From an uncultured Eubacterium sp. (lineage in GTDB: Bacteria > Bacillota > Clostridia > Lachnospirales > Lachnospiraceae), in NCBI GenBank assembly GCA_910577225.1, contig CAJTMV010000017.1:14498-78497 (forward strand): a stretch of DNA of 64,000 bases. Reading direction: 5' to 3'. The position numbers and the translations under genes were made by a program. The notes beneath the pieces were generated by a model, which was not told the DNA's origin, searched no databases, and saw only the letters and a program-made list of their open reading frames with translations. Positions 7,092-15,374 of this stretch are shown in pieces. Positions within the stretch are counted from its first letter, which is position 1; each line of letters begins with the position of its first letter.

Positions 7092-8276
7092 CTATAACAA
7101 TCCAATGTCCTGCAGACGATTGATCCACATATGTCTGCGCCGCGTTTCCTCATATCCACAGTCTGCCATGTCCTGTGCCACTCGCGGATGTTGCAGCAAT
7201 GATTGTACTATTTCTGGTAATTCTTTGATTCCATCCAGCGAAAACAACTGCAGCTGCTTTTGCTTCGTAAATATCTCTTCCACATATTCCGAGCGGTCGC
7301 TCACTACGGCAGCTCCTGCAAGCATACCGTTAAATATCCGGTCATGCGCGCCCTGTTTAAACCAGGTCATCGTATTCAGGACAATTTTACTTTGATTCAT
7401 TAATTCCAAAATCTGTGCCGGAGACGTTACTCCCGCATAGACAACGTTTGGACTCTCCCATTCGCAGCGATCCCAGCCCACTCCAAATACCGTAACCGTC
7501 ACACCATTCTCAGCCAGTATACGTACCGCCTGCTCTCTGTAAAACGATACTGCCAGCGCATCCAGAAACCTGAGCTCCGCAATCGTCTCTCCCAGTTTTT
7601 TGTCATTAATTTTAAAATTAATTTCTTGCAGACACTGTTCTATTACATGCTCTGTCGTAAGTTCCGGATTATTTATCAACTTTTCAAGCGCATTTTTTAC
7701 CAGCTCAAACGCATCAAATTCCCGAATACTCCCAAGATCCGGTATCAGACCTTCTGCTGCGTATCGTGACAAACCGCCGGCATACAACACGTCGATCTTA
7801 CGCTCTTCTATTGGAACATAACAACTTTCTCCCGCATATGCCGCATCTTTTTTCTGCAGTTCAATTCCAGCATGCGGAAAAAAAGCCACTCTTTTAATAT
7901 TTGGAAAAAACCGCTTTACGTATTCTACATGATTTCTGTCCATACAAAGCAATATCATCTGCTCCGGAGCACGATCAAGCGCCGCCTTGTAATGAAACGG
8001 ATGATCCATCAAAATATTATAAAATGGAATCTGATACCGATCCCAAATATTCAGCCCGTCCTCAAACTCCAAATGCATGCCAATATTATTCAGGGATATA
8101 ACAGCAGTTACCTCTTTTATTAAAAATGCTTTTAATCTTATAAGCTCCCTGTCAATTATTCCGGCATCAATAACCAGACACTCTGCCCCTTCTTTTGAAC
8201 ATATATTTACGTATTCGTCAGTGTACAGATCAAGTGTATCTATAAGCCCTTTGAAAAAAATATATCTCTTTTTCAT
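7092..8276 (-). CDS. CgeB-like glycosyltransferase
   Basis: A 394-residue protein with a GT-B fold pattern: an N-terminal half ending near VEYVKRFFPNIKRVAFFPHAG, and a C-terminal half with MNQSKIVLNTMTWFKQGAHDR and FNGMLAGAAVVSDRSEYVEE, the nucleotide-sugar-binding block of CgeB/Glyco_trans_1_2 proteins. The middle (about 185-240) is an insertion rich in acidic helices. AAGGAG precedes the ATG. It pairs with the glycosyltransferase at 5865-7043 and diverges from the flagellin-like gene at 8449, so the pair probably acts on a flagellar protein (inference). Confidence 0.72.
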   Translation of the reverse strand: MKKRYIFFKGLIDTLDLYTDEYVNICSKEGAECLVIDAGIIDRELIRLKAFLIKEVTAVISLNNIGMHLEFEDGLNIWDRYQIPFYNILMDHPFHYKAALDRAPEQMILLCMDRNHVEYVKRFFPNIKRVAFFPHAGIELQKKDAAYAGESCYVPIEERKIDVLYAGGLSRYAAEGLIPDLGSIREFDAFELVKNALEKLINNPELTTEHVIEQCLQEINFKINDKKLGETIAELRFLDALAVSFYREQAVRILAENGVTVTVFGVGWDRCEWESPNVVYAGVTSPAQILELMNQSKIVLNTMTWFKQGAHDRIFNGMLAGAAVVSDRSEYVEEIFTKQKQLQLFSLDGIKELPEIVQSLLQHPRVAQDMADCGYEETRRRHMWINRLQDIGLL

Positions 8277-8368
8277 TTTTCTCTCCTTATTTCATTATCT
8301 CATGCCACGGTTTGCTGCAATTCACACCCGATACACCCAGAGCGGCAAACAGATTCTTTTTATATGAT

Positions 8369-8397
8369 TTGACAAATCCTCTGTTACCGTCTATATT
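8369..8397 (+). promoter_or_regulatory. Sigma-A promoter for the flagellin-like gene
   Basis: TTGACA (8369-8374), a 17-base spacer, TATATT (8392-8397), about 50 bases before the start codon. No sigma-28 boxes are seen here, unlike the FliD-like gene. Confidence 0.75.
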
Positions 8398-8448
8398 ATT
8401 ATTAAGAAAACCATATTTTTCTAATTCTAACGAAAGGAGGACTACATT

Positions 8449-9228
8449 ATGAGTGGTATCTCAGGAATCAGCAGTGTATCATCCTATTCCCTTTACGGCC
8501 AAATTGCCAGTGGCAATAAACTGCCATCGGCGGCAAACGGTGCAGCCGAGCTGACCATTGCCGAAAAGCAGGATTCGCAGTACAGGGGCTACAATGCAGG
8601 TACCAATAACCTTCAGTCCGGAAAAGATGTGCTCAATATTACCGACGCAGCTCTGGGCGGCGTTACTGATTATCTGCAACGTATTCGCGAGCTGGCACTG
8701 CAGGCATCCAATACAGCAACTGTAACAGATTCTGACCGTAAAAATATTCAGTATGAAGTAGACCAGCTAAAAAAAGGCATTCAGGATATTGCATCACAGA
8801 CCCAGTATAATACCCTGAATCTTCTGGACGGCACATTTAAAGATGGCCTTCAGATCGCCTCAGATTCCAACGGCAATTCTGTTACGATTAATAATTCCGT
8901 CAATTCTACTTTAGACGCGTTAGGTATCGCTGATTTTGACGTAACCAAGGATTTTGATCTTCGAAAGATCGACGATGCCATTAACAAAGTCAACAGCCAG
9001 CGCAGTCAGGGCGGCGCTCAGTCAAACAGACTCGATTATGCCATCAACTACAATTCGCATGCCGCTTTTAACACGTTGTCGGCAAGAAGCCGGCTCACAG
9101 ATACGGATTATCCAGAAGCCATCTCTGAATTGAAAAAGCAGCAGACGTTACAAACGTATGCTTTTATGATGCAGAAGAAAAAAATGGAAACCGAGGCTCG
9201 TAAAATGCAGAATTTCTGGACCATGTAA
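8449..9228 (+). CDS. Atypical flagellin-like protein
   Basis: A 259-residue flagellin relative. Residues about 33-125 match the flagellin N-terminal domain (AAELTIAEKQDSQYRGYN, then YLQRIRELALQASNTATVTD and QYNTLNLLDGTF), and residues about 180-240 match the C-terminal domain (RKIDDAINKVNSQRSQGGAQ, then ARSRLTDTDYPEAISELKKQ). It lacks the conserved hydrophobic D0 start of true flagellins, beginning MSGISGISSVSSYSLYG instead, and ends MMQKKKMETEARKMQNFWTM rather than with the usual leucine-rich tail. AAAGGAGG precedes the ATG. It may be a minor filament, junction or regulatory protein rather than the main flagellin. Confidence 0.8.
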   Translation: MSGISGISSVSSYSLYGQIASGNKLPSAANGAAELTIAEKQDSQYRGYNAGTNNLQSGKDVLNITDAALGGVTDYLQRIRELALQASNTATVTDSDRKNIQYEVDQLKKGIQDIASQTQYNTLNLLDGTFKDGLQIASDSNGNSVTINNSVNSTLDALGIADFDVTKDFDLRKIDDAINKVNSQRSQGGAQSNRLDYAINYNSHAAFNTLSARSRLTDTDYPEAISELKKQQTLQTYAFMMQKKKMETEARKMQNFWTM

Positions 9229-9284
9229 CGGCAAATTGATACTCGTTACAAACTTTTCCTGATAATATCTGCGTTCACAGTCCT

Positions 9285-9330
9285 AAAAGAAACGCTGTAC
9301 ACTATTTTTTAGTTACAGCGTTTCTTTTTC
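9285..9330. terminator. Bidirectional terminator between the flagellin-like and LicD-like genes
   Basis: AAGAAACGCTGTA pairs with TACAGCGTTTCTT around a 14-base loop, with T-rich tails in both directions (TTTCTTTTTC on the plus strand, TTTCTTTTAG on the minus strand). It sits between convergent genes. Confidence 0.85.
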
Positions 9331-9375
9331 ATAATTTCAGATCACGATAGCGATATTCCAGGCCTGCCGCCGCGC

Positions 9376-10347
9376 TTACGATAAATTTCCCATAAATCTA
9401 AAATATTCTTCCTGTTTTTTGTAAAATGGATAATCATGCGCGGAACCTTCCCGAACCATTTCCAGATAATTCGGGCCAAACCGCTTTTCCAGCACTGCCG
9501 TATATACCGCTGGCGCATTTATCTGCATATTCTCAAACGGCAGCTGAACAGCAGCCTGATACCATTCTTTATCCCGATACATCGGAAATTCTGCAAATGC
9601 CAGATGTGCATAATAATCTACCTGATCGGCATCTTCTTCCCTGCATGACATCGCAATCTGATCCGCTGCTCTGCACAGCGCATTACGAAGCGGACGATCT
9701 GATTCCACACGTATTTTCCTGCCGTAAAGAAGTCTCAGATGTTCTTTTAGCTGCTCCATGCCATTTTTAAACGCCGTACGTTTTTCTTTGCTTACCGGCA
9801 TGCCCTGACGCTCCGCTTCCTCAATGTTTACACACTGACGCACCAGATTATAGGCAATCGTATATAACAGCTGCTGCTGTCTGGCCTGTTCTTCATTCCG
9901 GGGCAGATAGTCCAGCGGATAAATATCAATACTTACAATAAACGGACAGCCATAAAAATCCTCCAGTCTCTTCTCATCCCACTGAAGTTTCTCTGCATAA
10001 TTATTATTTGTGACAACCGCATGGAAATTATAAAAAGTATCAGAATTGTAAATACTTAACAGCTGATATGGTTCTGGCAGTTCTTTCGAATGCTCCATAA
10101 ACTTCATAAAATCTCTGCGCGACATGGCGATATCGATGTCGTCGTCCCACGGAATAAACCCGCCGTGTCGTACGGCTCCCAGCAATGTTCCAAAATCCGC
10201 ATAATAAGTCAGTCCATGCTTCTGAAAAAACTCTGCAAGCGCATCCAGCACTTTCAGCTCTGCTGCCCATGTACATTTCATGATTCCCGGAATATAAAAC
10301 CCATCTCTTACTTCATCCTGAAAGTATTCATTTGAAAATGTCAGCAT
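9376..10347 (-). CDS. LicD-family phosphotransferase-like protein
   Basis: A 323-residue LicD-family protein. The nucleotidyltransferase-like core is clear at residues 46-77: LTYYADFGTLLGAVRHGGF followed by IPWDDDIDIAMSRRDFMKFM, with the metal-binding DDDID at 68-72. LicD proteins move phosphocholine or similar phospho-groups from CDP-activated donors to sugars. AGGGAGGAG precedes the ATG. It is the last gene of the run that includes the phosphoramidate-type enzymes, so its donor here could be a CDP-linked group made by them; that is inference. No choline uptake or kinase gene is seen. Confidence 0.85.
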   Translation of the reverse strand: MLTFSNEYFQDEVRDGFYIPGIMKCTWAAELKVLDALAEFFQKHGLTYYADFGTLLGAVRHGGFIPWDDDIDIAMSRRDFMKFMEHSKELPEPYQLLSIYNSDTFYNFHAVVTNNNYAEKLQWDEKRLEDFYGCPFIVSIDIYPLDYLPRNEEQARQQQLLYTIAYNLVRQCVNIEEAERQGMPVSKEKRTAFKNGMEQLKEHLRLLYGRKIRVESDRPLRNALCRAADQIAMSCREEDADQVDYYAHLAFAEFPMYRDKEWYQAAVQLPFENMQINAPAVYTAVLEKRFGPNYLEMVREGSAHDYPFYKKQEEYFRFMGNLS

Positions 10348-10365
10348 CTGCTCCTCCCTGACTCT

Positions 10366-11706
10366 TTAACACAATGTAATGTCCTGCAGCATGACCGGCA
10401 GTCCGGCCTTTCTGCACATCTGCGCGGCATAACAGGAATCGCCAAAATAAGCGTCCACGATAGAAACTACCTGATCCATGTCCTCTGTTTCATCATAAAC
10501 TCCCCAACCCTCTTCCTTATACTGCTGCACAAGATCCAGATAAGACTGCATCAGCTCCTCTCCGACAATCGCTGACATATCCTCTGTGACCTTCACGTCT
10601 GGTTTCCAGACCGGAATCACCTCATCCTGATGTTCCCGAAACACTTCTAACACCGACTTTAGCTTTTTGATCATCTGTTCCTTGTATTGCAAAAACCTGC
10701 TGACACTGGTACCATACAATATCACTTTCCTTTTGCTGCCATCCGTTCTATAGATACGTTTTCTCCATTCCGGCAAAAGCTGAGACTCCCTACACTGCTT
10801 ATAATCATCCAGATCATAAAGAGGAGAACCCAGGCCCAGTACTTTTTCCTCCCATTGCGTTCTCGTCTGCTCTCCGTATGCTTTTGTCAGTATCTCTATA
10901 TAAATCTGCCGCATCCGTTCGGACTGTACAATCACTTTGTCCGCATACATGACGCCTGGAACCGTAACGAAATACTGGGTGCTTTGCATGCCGCGTTCAT
11001 CTTTTTCCTCTATTTCTTCCAGCGTAAACCAGGGGATATAAATCAGTTTATCCGTAAACTGTTTCAAATTTTTTGCATAGAAAAACGGATGTACGCTTGA
11101 AGTATAGTTGCACTCATCATAAGGGTTCTGTATATAAATCATGTCCGGTCGCCGGCCTTGAAAATCATAATCTTCATAAAATACGACTGGCACGTCATCT
11201 GGAAAGCCGCCAGACTCGTCATGCATCTTCCCCAAAGTCCCATCTGGTTTTTTCTCATAATAAGGAACTGCAATCACATAGGTACGGCAGTCCGGATCAT
11301 GGCTGGCAGCTCTCCATACGCTTTCCAACGCTCCCCAGTGACCCGCGCGGGAAGGAAGAAATACTGCCTCTGTCCGGATTTCCGGTCCTTTCTCTGCCTG
11401 CTCTGAAATCATCAGACGCTGTGACTCAAGCGCCGCATAGATATCCTCTGACGTAACATCCCTGGTCTCAAATAACCGCTGATGCATCTGGTATAATAGT
11501 TCACAGTACTCCTCCAGACAGCCTACTACCGCCGTTCCCTCACCGATGCGCGTTTCAATCATCGTTCCGAGCTGAATCGCACAATCCTGACACTGTTGAA
11601 ACAGCTGTGCAGCCTGATCGATATTTTGGGCATCTATGTTCTTTTGTATTTCACCATGCAATTTCCCAAGAGTATTGACATACTTTTGAACCGGCGCGTT
11701 TCTCAT
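10366..11706 (-). CDS. CDP-glycerol glycerophosphotransferase-like protein, candidate phospho-group transferase
   Basis: About 446 residues from the ATG at 11706, chosen over an upstream extension because AGGAAATAGTG lies just before it. Visible blocks are LPSRAGHWGALESVWRA, RRPDMIYIQNPYDECNYTSS and the C-terminal VILYGTSVSRFLQY and GWGVYDETEDMDQVVSIVD with DAYFGDSCYAAQMCRKAGLP, a pattern like TagB/TagF-type transferases. The first 120 residues are helical. It sits directly downstream of the APS-kinase-like gene. In the Campylobacter system the last step is attachment of the phosphoramidate to sugar; this gene is a reasonable candidate, but homology to Cj1421/Cj1422 was not tested. Confidence 0.5.
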   Translation of the reverse strand: MRNAPVQKYVNTLGKLHGEIQKNIDAQNIDQAAQLFQQCQDCAIQLGTMIETRIGEGTAVVGCLEEYCELLYQMHQRLFETRDVTSEDIYAALESQRLMISEQAEKGPEIRTEAVFLPSRAGHWGALESVWRAASHDPDCRTYVIAVPYYEKKPDGTLGKMHDESGGFPDDVPVVFYEDYDFQGRRPDMIYIQNPYDECNYTSSVHPFFYAKNLKQFTDKLIYIPWFTLEEIEEKDERGMQSTQYFVTVPGVMYADKVIVQSERMRQIYIEILTKAYGEQTRTQWEEKVLGLGSPLYDLDDYKQCRESQLLPEWRKRIYRTDGSKRKVILYGTSVSRFLQYKEQMIKKLKSVLEVFREHQDEVIPVWKPDVKVTEDMSAIVGEELMQSYLDLVQQYKEEGWGVYDETEDMDQVVSIVDAYFGDSCYAAQMCRKAGLPVMLQDITLC

Positions 11707-11749
11707 CACTATTTCCTGCTTTCCTGTTTCGATCCAAACAATTATTTGC

Positions 11750-12256
11750 TTACGTATGCAGTAACCATATTTTCTCTGCCTGCTCCCGCGGTGTATCTGT
11801 TCCATCATTCTCCAGAACCAGGTCCGGATGTTTTGGCAGTTCTGCCTCTAAATGAATCCCTGTGACTTCTTTTTGTTTTTCCATAGTGTGACCGCTGTAC
11901 AGTCCCTTCTGATCTCTGGCCTGAAGCGTTTCCATAGACACTTTTACATAAATCTCTTTATAATTCGCAATATGCTCCCGATTCCATTTCCGCACGCTGT
12001 CAAACATCGATATCGTACAGCAGATCACATTCATATCCTGTTCCTGCAGCATGGCACAAAGTCTTGCGTAACACATTGCGCATTTTCTGCGTTCATCCAG
12101 CGAATATCCAAAACATTCTCCAAATACACTCCGTAATGTATCTCCATCCAGAAATACGGTATTCGGATACCGCTCCTTCATCTTAGCATAAAACACTTTT
12201 CCAATTGTAGTCTTTCCAGCTCCGGAAAGTCCTGTAATCCAATAAACTGCACCCAT
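11750..12256 (-). CDS. APS-kinase-family protein, probable cytidine diphosphoramidate kinase (Cj1415-like)
   Basis: A 168-residue CysC-family kinase. The P-loop GLSGAGKTT is at residues 9-17, followed by FLDGDTLRSVFGE, NREHIANYKEIYVKVS and the RDQKGLYSGH segment. The start is set at the ATG at 12256, with AGGCAGG upstream. On its own it would be called adenylylsulfate kinase. However, its neighbours match, in order, the cytidylyltransferase, amidase and glutamine kinase of the C. jejuni phosphoramidate pathway, in which the APS-kinase homolog Cj1415 phosphorylates CDP-phosphoramidate. No ATP sulfurylase is present. PAPS supply for the island's sulfotransferases remains an alternative. Confidence 0.72.
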   Translation of the reverse strand: MGAVYWITGLSGAGKTTIGKVFYAKMKERYPNTVFLDGDTLRSVFGECFGYSLDERRKCAMCYARLCAMLQEQDMNVICCTISMFDSVRKWNREHIANYKEIYVKVSMETLQARDQKGLYSGHTMEKQKEVTGIHLEAELPKHPDLVLENDGTDTPREQAEKIWLLHT

Positions 12257-12294
12257 TCGCACCCTGCCTTCGTTGTACTGCTACTGCATATTCC

Positions 12295-13074
12295 TCATTT
12301 TAGCTTCTTTTCCACAACTTTCAGATCATCGCAGTCGTCGATTTCGAACCATCCTCTGTGAATGTGCACTGCACGCAGTTTCTGTCCCTCATCGATTAAC
12401 CCCTGCAAAAGATCTGTCATATACATCTTTGCATAAGTTCTGTCTGTTCTCCAGAGCGCTTCTCCCTGTGCGCTTCTTCTTTCCGCTTCTGCGCTTAATT
12501 GCAGTACCGCTTTCCATCCGTCGCCGCGAAACCGCATCAGCCCAATATATTGAGACTGCACTTTATCCAGCTCCGTAGTCTTTTGTCCGATTTCTGTCAG
12601 ATAATGATCGTCATCATACATTAATGTTTCTGCGTCATCGAGCGGATTTTCACATCTTTCAGACCAGTATTCGTACCATCCGTCGTCTACTATCACAGAC
12701 ATTGTGTCCTGTGCAGATAAAATCGAGTGAAACACTGTCTCATCATAAATAATATCTCCATAAGACACAATAATATCTTCTTCCGCTTTCATCTGATTTC
12801 CCGCGCACATAAGAGAACATACCATATTCGTCGTTTCAAACTGCTCGTTCTTTATTACCCGAATATCTGTATTTAAAAATTTTTTAATCAGCACATCACT
12901 GCGATAGCCTGCAACAATCGTAATATCCTCATCTTTGATCCCGCAGCCACGCATAACGTCCAGCTGGCGTTCGATCATGCTCTTTCCATTCACTTCCACC
13001 ATACATTTCGGTCTGTCGTCTGTCAATGGCCGAAGCCTGGTTCCCTGCCCCGCCGCTAATATAATTACCTTCAT
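12295..13074 (-). CDS. CTP:phosphoglutamine cytidylyltransferase-like nucleotidyltransferase (Cj1416-like)
   Basis: A 259-residue sugar-phosphate-type nucleotidyltransferase: MKVIILAAGQGTRLRPLT with the GxGTRL signature and RPK lysine, then IIVSYGDIIYDETVF in the active-site region and GWFEIDDCDDLKVVEKKL at the end. By sequence alone it also resembles LicC phosphocholine cytidylyltransferases. The location between an APS-kinase-like gene and a glutamine-amidotransferase-like gene favours the CTP:phosphoglutamine cytidylyltransferase role (Cj1416). GGGAAGGAT precedes the ATG. The LicC alternative cannot be excluded because a LicD-like gene is near. Confidence 0.72.
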   Translation of the reverse strand: MKVIILAAGQGTRLRPLTDDRPKCMVEVNGKSMIERQLDVMRGCGIKDEDITIVAGYRSDVLIKKFLNTDIRVIKNEQFETTNMVCSLMCAGNQMKAEEDIIVSYGDIIYDETVFHSILSAQDTMSVIVDDGWYEYWSERCENPLDDAETLMYDDDHYLTEIGQKTTELDKVQSQYIGLMRFRGDGWKAVLQLSAEAERRSAQGEALWRTDRTYAKMYMTDLLQGLIDEGQKLRAVHIHRGWFEIDDCDDLKVVEKKLK

Positions 13075-13116
13075 ATCCTTCCCTCTGTTCCCATCTCGCT
13101 TTATATCATTACGATT

Positions 13117-13716
13117 TTATTTTTTAAACAATTTCTGAAATCGGCTGATATCTGCATCTGTAAACGGTTGTTCCCGCTCCGGATGCCACATCGTTGCCAG
13201 TATCCGCTTTTCTTCACAGCAAACAGCCTCTATGACTCCGTCTTCTGTACACGCAAGCGCTTCCAGCGGTTCATGCAGCTCAAAACATGCCTGATTATGA
13301 AAACTATTAACACTCAGCATTCCGATACTGCCATGAACCTTATGACGTACAGCTACATGTCCCTTTACTTCTTCCAGCGCACAGCCAAAATAATCCAGGA
13401 TTACCTGCATTCCCCGACAAAATCCATATACCGGGATTTCATATTCCAGCGCAAGCTCCAGGATTCTTTTTTCTGTATCGTCTCTTTCCGGCGCATCCCC
13501 GCCATATTTTACAAGACTGTTGCCGCCGGTTAAAACAATCCCCGCCGGATTTATCTGTCTGATCAGCTCTTCGGCCAGCGTGGGAATATTGGGCGCCGGA
13601 ACCGGCAGATATCCGCACGCCCGGATAAAGCGCGGGATATTCTGATCTGCACAGTCTCTTCGTTCGCCATAACTTTTTACAATCTCAACTCTTTGTGTAT
13701 AAAGCGCGATTTTCAT
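13117..13716 (-). CDS. Class I glutamine amidotransferase-like hydrolase (Cj1417-like)
   Basis: A 199-residue peptidase C26-family protein. The nucleophile is Cys100 in YGFCRGMQV, and the His178/Glu180 pair is in TMWHPEREQP, so the catalytic triad looks complete; GIVLTGGNSL forms the oxyanion region. In C. jejuni, Cj1417 releases glutamate from gamma-glutamyl-CDP-amidate to give cytidine diphosphoramidate. The family otherwise includes gamma-glutamyl-GABA hydrolases, but no polyamine gene is nearby. GGGG lies before the ATG, and the gene is 11 bases downstream of the methyltransferase at 13728. Confidence 0.75.
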   Translation of the reverse strand: MKIALYTQRVEIVKSYGERRDCADQNIPRFIRACGYLPVPAPNIPTLAEELIRQINPAGIVLTGGNSLVKYGGDAPERDDTEKRILELALEYEIPVYGFCRGMQVILDYFGCALEEVKGHVAVRHKVHGSIGMLSVNSFHNQACFELHEPLEALACTEDGVIEAVCCEEKRILATMWHPEREQPFTDADISRFQKLFKK

Positions 13717-13727
13717 TCACGTTCCCC

Positions 13728-14477
13728 TTATTTTAACTGAGCCATCCATATTCTTGTCGTATATGGCACTTTTACATATTCCTGCCCTTTTGCCTCCACG
13801 ACTTCTCGTATTCTGGCATTAATCACATCAAACTGATCTTTCGACTGTCGCTGTACCGTGCCATGCGATTTCCATCCTTCAATAAAATCTTCAGCCAGAA
13901 TCTCATGTACAACGGTTCCTTCGATATAAATAACATCCTGAAACAATCCGCTTTCCCGTATGACATCTGTCTGATCTTCCCGTCTTGTTCCATAACTATA
14001 ATCTGCAATCTGCTCCTTGAAAATATTTTCAATCTCTGTCTGCAGCGGATCTGCCAGATCTCTGTGATTCCACATACATGCAAACCATCCGTTGGCTTTT
14101 AGTATCCGCTTAGCTTCTTTCAGCGCCTCCTGCCGATTACATACATTAAAAGACGAACCAAACGTTACCAGCTCAAACTGATCCTCCTGCATTCCGGTAT
14201 CTTCTCCTACGCCTTCAAACCATTGTACGGTATCATACTGGCTTGTCCGTTTGATGCCATTTGCACGCATTGCATCGTTCGGTTCTACCGCGCATACTTT
14301 TAGTCCATATTCCGCAAGTTTGAGCGTCAGATGCGCGGCGCCCGCCCCTACGTCACAGGCAGCGTCACCCTTTTTCACACCTGCTGTTTCCAGCATTCGG
14401 TCGATGGCGCTTTGTGCATAATCTGGTCTTTTTAAATATGCATCTGCCAAATCTGTGTAATCCCATTCTGTTTTCAT
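13728..14477 (-). CDS. Class I SAM-dependent methyltransferase (Cj1419/Cj1420-like)
   Basis: A 249-residue methyltransferase with motif I at residues 40-50 (ACDVGAGAAHL), the acidic ribose-binding position in CAVEPNDAMRA and motif IV near LVTFGSSFNVC. It is a paralog of the next gene upstream (shared AVEPN-AMRA, GSSF and WNxRD elements). Campylobacter also carries two methyltransferases with its phosphoramidate genes, one thought to add the O-methyl group. Exact role and substrate are inferred from context. AAAGGAAC precedes the ATG. Confidence 0.72.
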   Translation of the reverse strand: MKTEWDYTDLADAYLKRPDYAQSAIDRMLETAGVKKGDAACDVGAGAAHLTLKLAEYGLKVCAVEPNDAMRANGIKRTSQYDTVQWFEGVGEDTGMQEDQFELVTFGSSFNVCNRQEALKEAKRILKANGWFACMWNHRDLADPLQTEIENIFKEQIADYSYGTRREDQTDVIRESGLFQDVIYIEGTVVHEILAEDFIEGWKSHGTVQRQSKDQFDVINARIREVVEAKGQEYVKVPYTTRIWMAQLK

Positions 14478-14591
14478 TATATTTTGTTCCTTTCGATTAT
14501 TGTATTGGAAATATAGTTTCCCTTATCCTGATTCAGCCTGATTTTCCACTGATTCACCCAATAAAGGATTGTACATACATTCTTATCAGTA

Positions 14592-15362
14592 TTAATTTTG
14601 TTTACAACTTTGGACAGTCCACGATCTTGACAGATAAGGAACCTCTATTTCATCATATTTTAATATAATATCTTCTATTTTGGATAGAATTCTCTGAAAT
14701 CCTTCTTCTCCAGCCTGCACCTGTATGTCGTTTACAGACTTCCAGGTGTTCATATATCTTTCTTTAGACATCCGCTCCACATGCGGCGCTTCCACAAATA
14801 AAATATCTTTAAAATACCCTCCGCAAAGCAGTTTCTCTTTCATTTCTTCGGTTGTGACTGATTTTCCTGAAGAAACACGTTTCATTTGCGGCGCCTCTGC
14901 ATAAACAACTTCTTCAATCCGTTTATGCAGCTCGCTGCTTTCAATATCCCTTGGATTCCATATCGCTGTAAAAAATCCACCCGGAGCAAGAATCCGATGG
15001 AATTCTTTCATTGCCCGGTGATAATCTGTCCAGTGGAAGGAAGATCCCATCAATGCCCAGTGTACGCAGCTATCACCTAATCCTGTCTCTTCCGCTGATC
15101 CGGCAGACCACAAAAATACATCTTTCCAGGGATTTTTACCTGCTTCTGCACGCATTGCCTCATTCGGCTCTACCGCAAATCCACTTAAACCGATTTCTGC
15201 CAGATTTTCTGTCAGCTTTCCGGTTCCTGCGCCTATATCCGCTACTTTTCCCTCACCAACAGTGTTAAATATATGGTTTTTCAAACACTCCAGCACTACT
15301 GTAGAATACCCTGGCCGATTCACATAAAATTTTGCCAGTTGTGTAAAATCTCCGTGTTTCAT
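14592..15362 (-). CDS. Class I SAM-dependent methyltransferase (Cj1419/Cj1420-like)
   Basis: A 256-residue methyltransferase with motif I VADIGAGTGKL (residues 40-50), GFAVEPNEAMRAEA, and MGSSFHWTDYHRAMKEF with FHRILAPGGFFTAIWNPRD. It lies 12 bases after the glutamine-kinase-like gene, with GGAGA before the ATG. It is a paralog of the downstream methyltransferase; the 114-base gap between the two holds nothing recognisable. Together they are the likely source of the methyl group in a methyl phosphoramidate, by analogy with C. jejuni. Confidence 0.72.
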   Translation of the reverse strand: MKHGDFTQLAKFYVNRPGYSTVVLECLKNHIFNTVGEGKVADIGAGTGKLTENLAEIGLSGFAVEPNEAMRAEAGKNPWKDVFLWSAGSAEETGLGDSCVHWALMGSSFHWTDYHRAMKEFHRILAPGGFFTAIWNPRDIESSELHKRIEEVVYAEAPQMKRVSSGKSVTTEEMKEKLLCGGYFKDILFVEAPHVERMSKERYMNTWKSVNDIQVQAGEEGFQRILSKIEDIILKYDEIEVPYLSRSWTVQSCKQN

Positions 15363-15374
15363 TCTTTCTCTCCT

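Noticed and set aside
5865..8276. Spore coat maturation genes (CgeB)
   Set aside because: The family resemblance is to the glycosyltransferase fold only; neighbours are flagellar, not sporulation genes.
8369..8397. Sigma-28 promoter before the flagellin-like gene
   Set aside because: No TAAA/CCGATAA boxes at usable spacing; the sequence fits sigma-A consensus instead.
11750..12256. Simple call as APS kinase supplying PAPS to the sulfotransferases
   Set aside because: No ATP sulfurylase nearby, the sulfotransferases are 38 kb away, and the flanking genes match the phosphoramidate pathway, in which a CysC homolog has a known different role. Kept only as an alternative.
12295..13074. Phosphocholine cytidylyltransferase LicC
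   Set aside because: The sequence style and a LicD-like neighbour allow it, but there is no choline kinase or choline transporter and the immediate neighbours fit phosphoglutamine cytidylyltransferase better.
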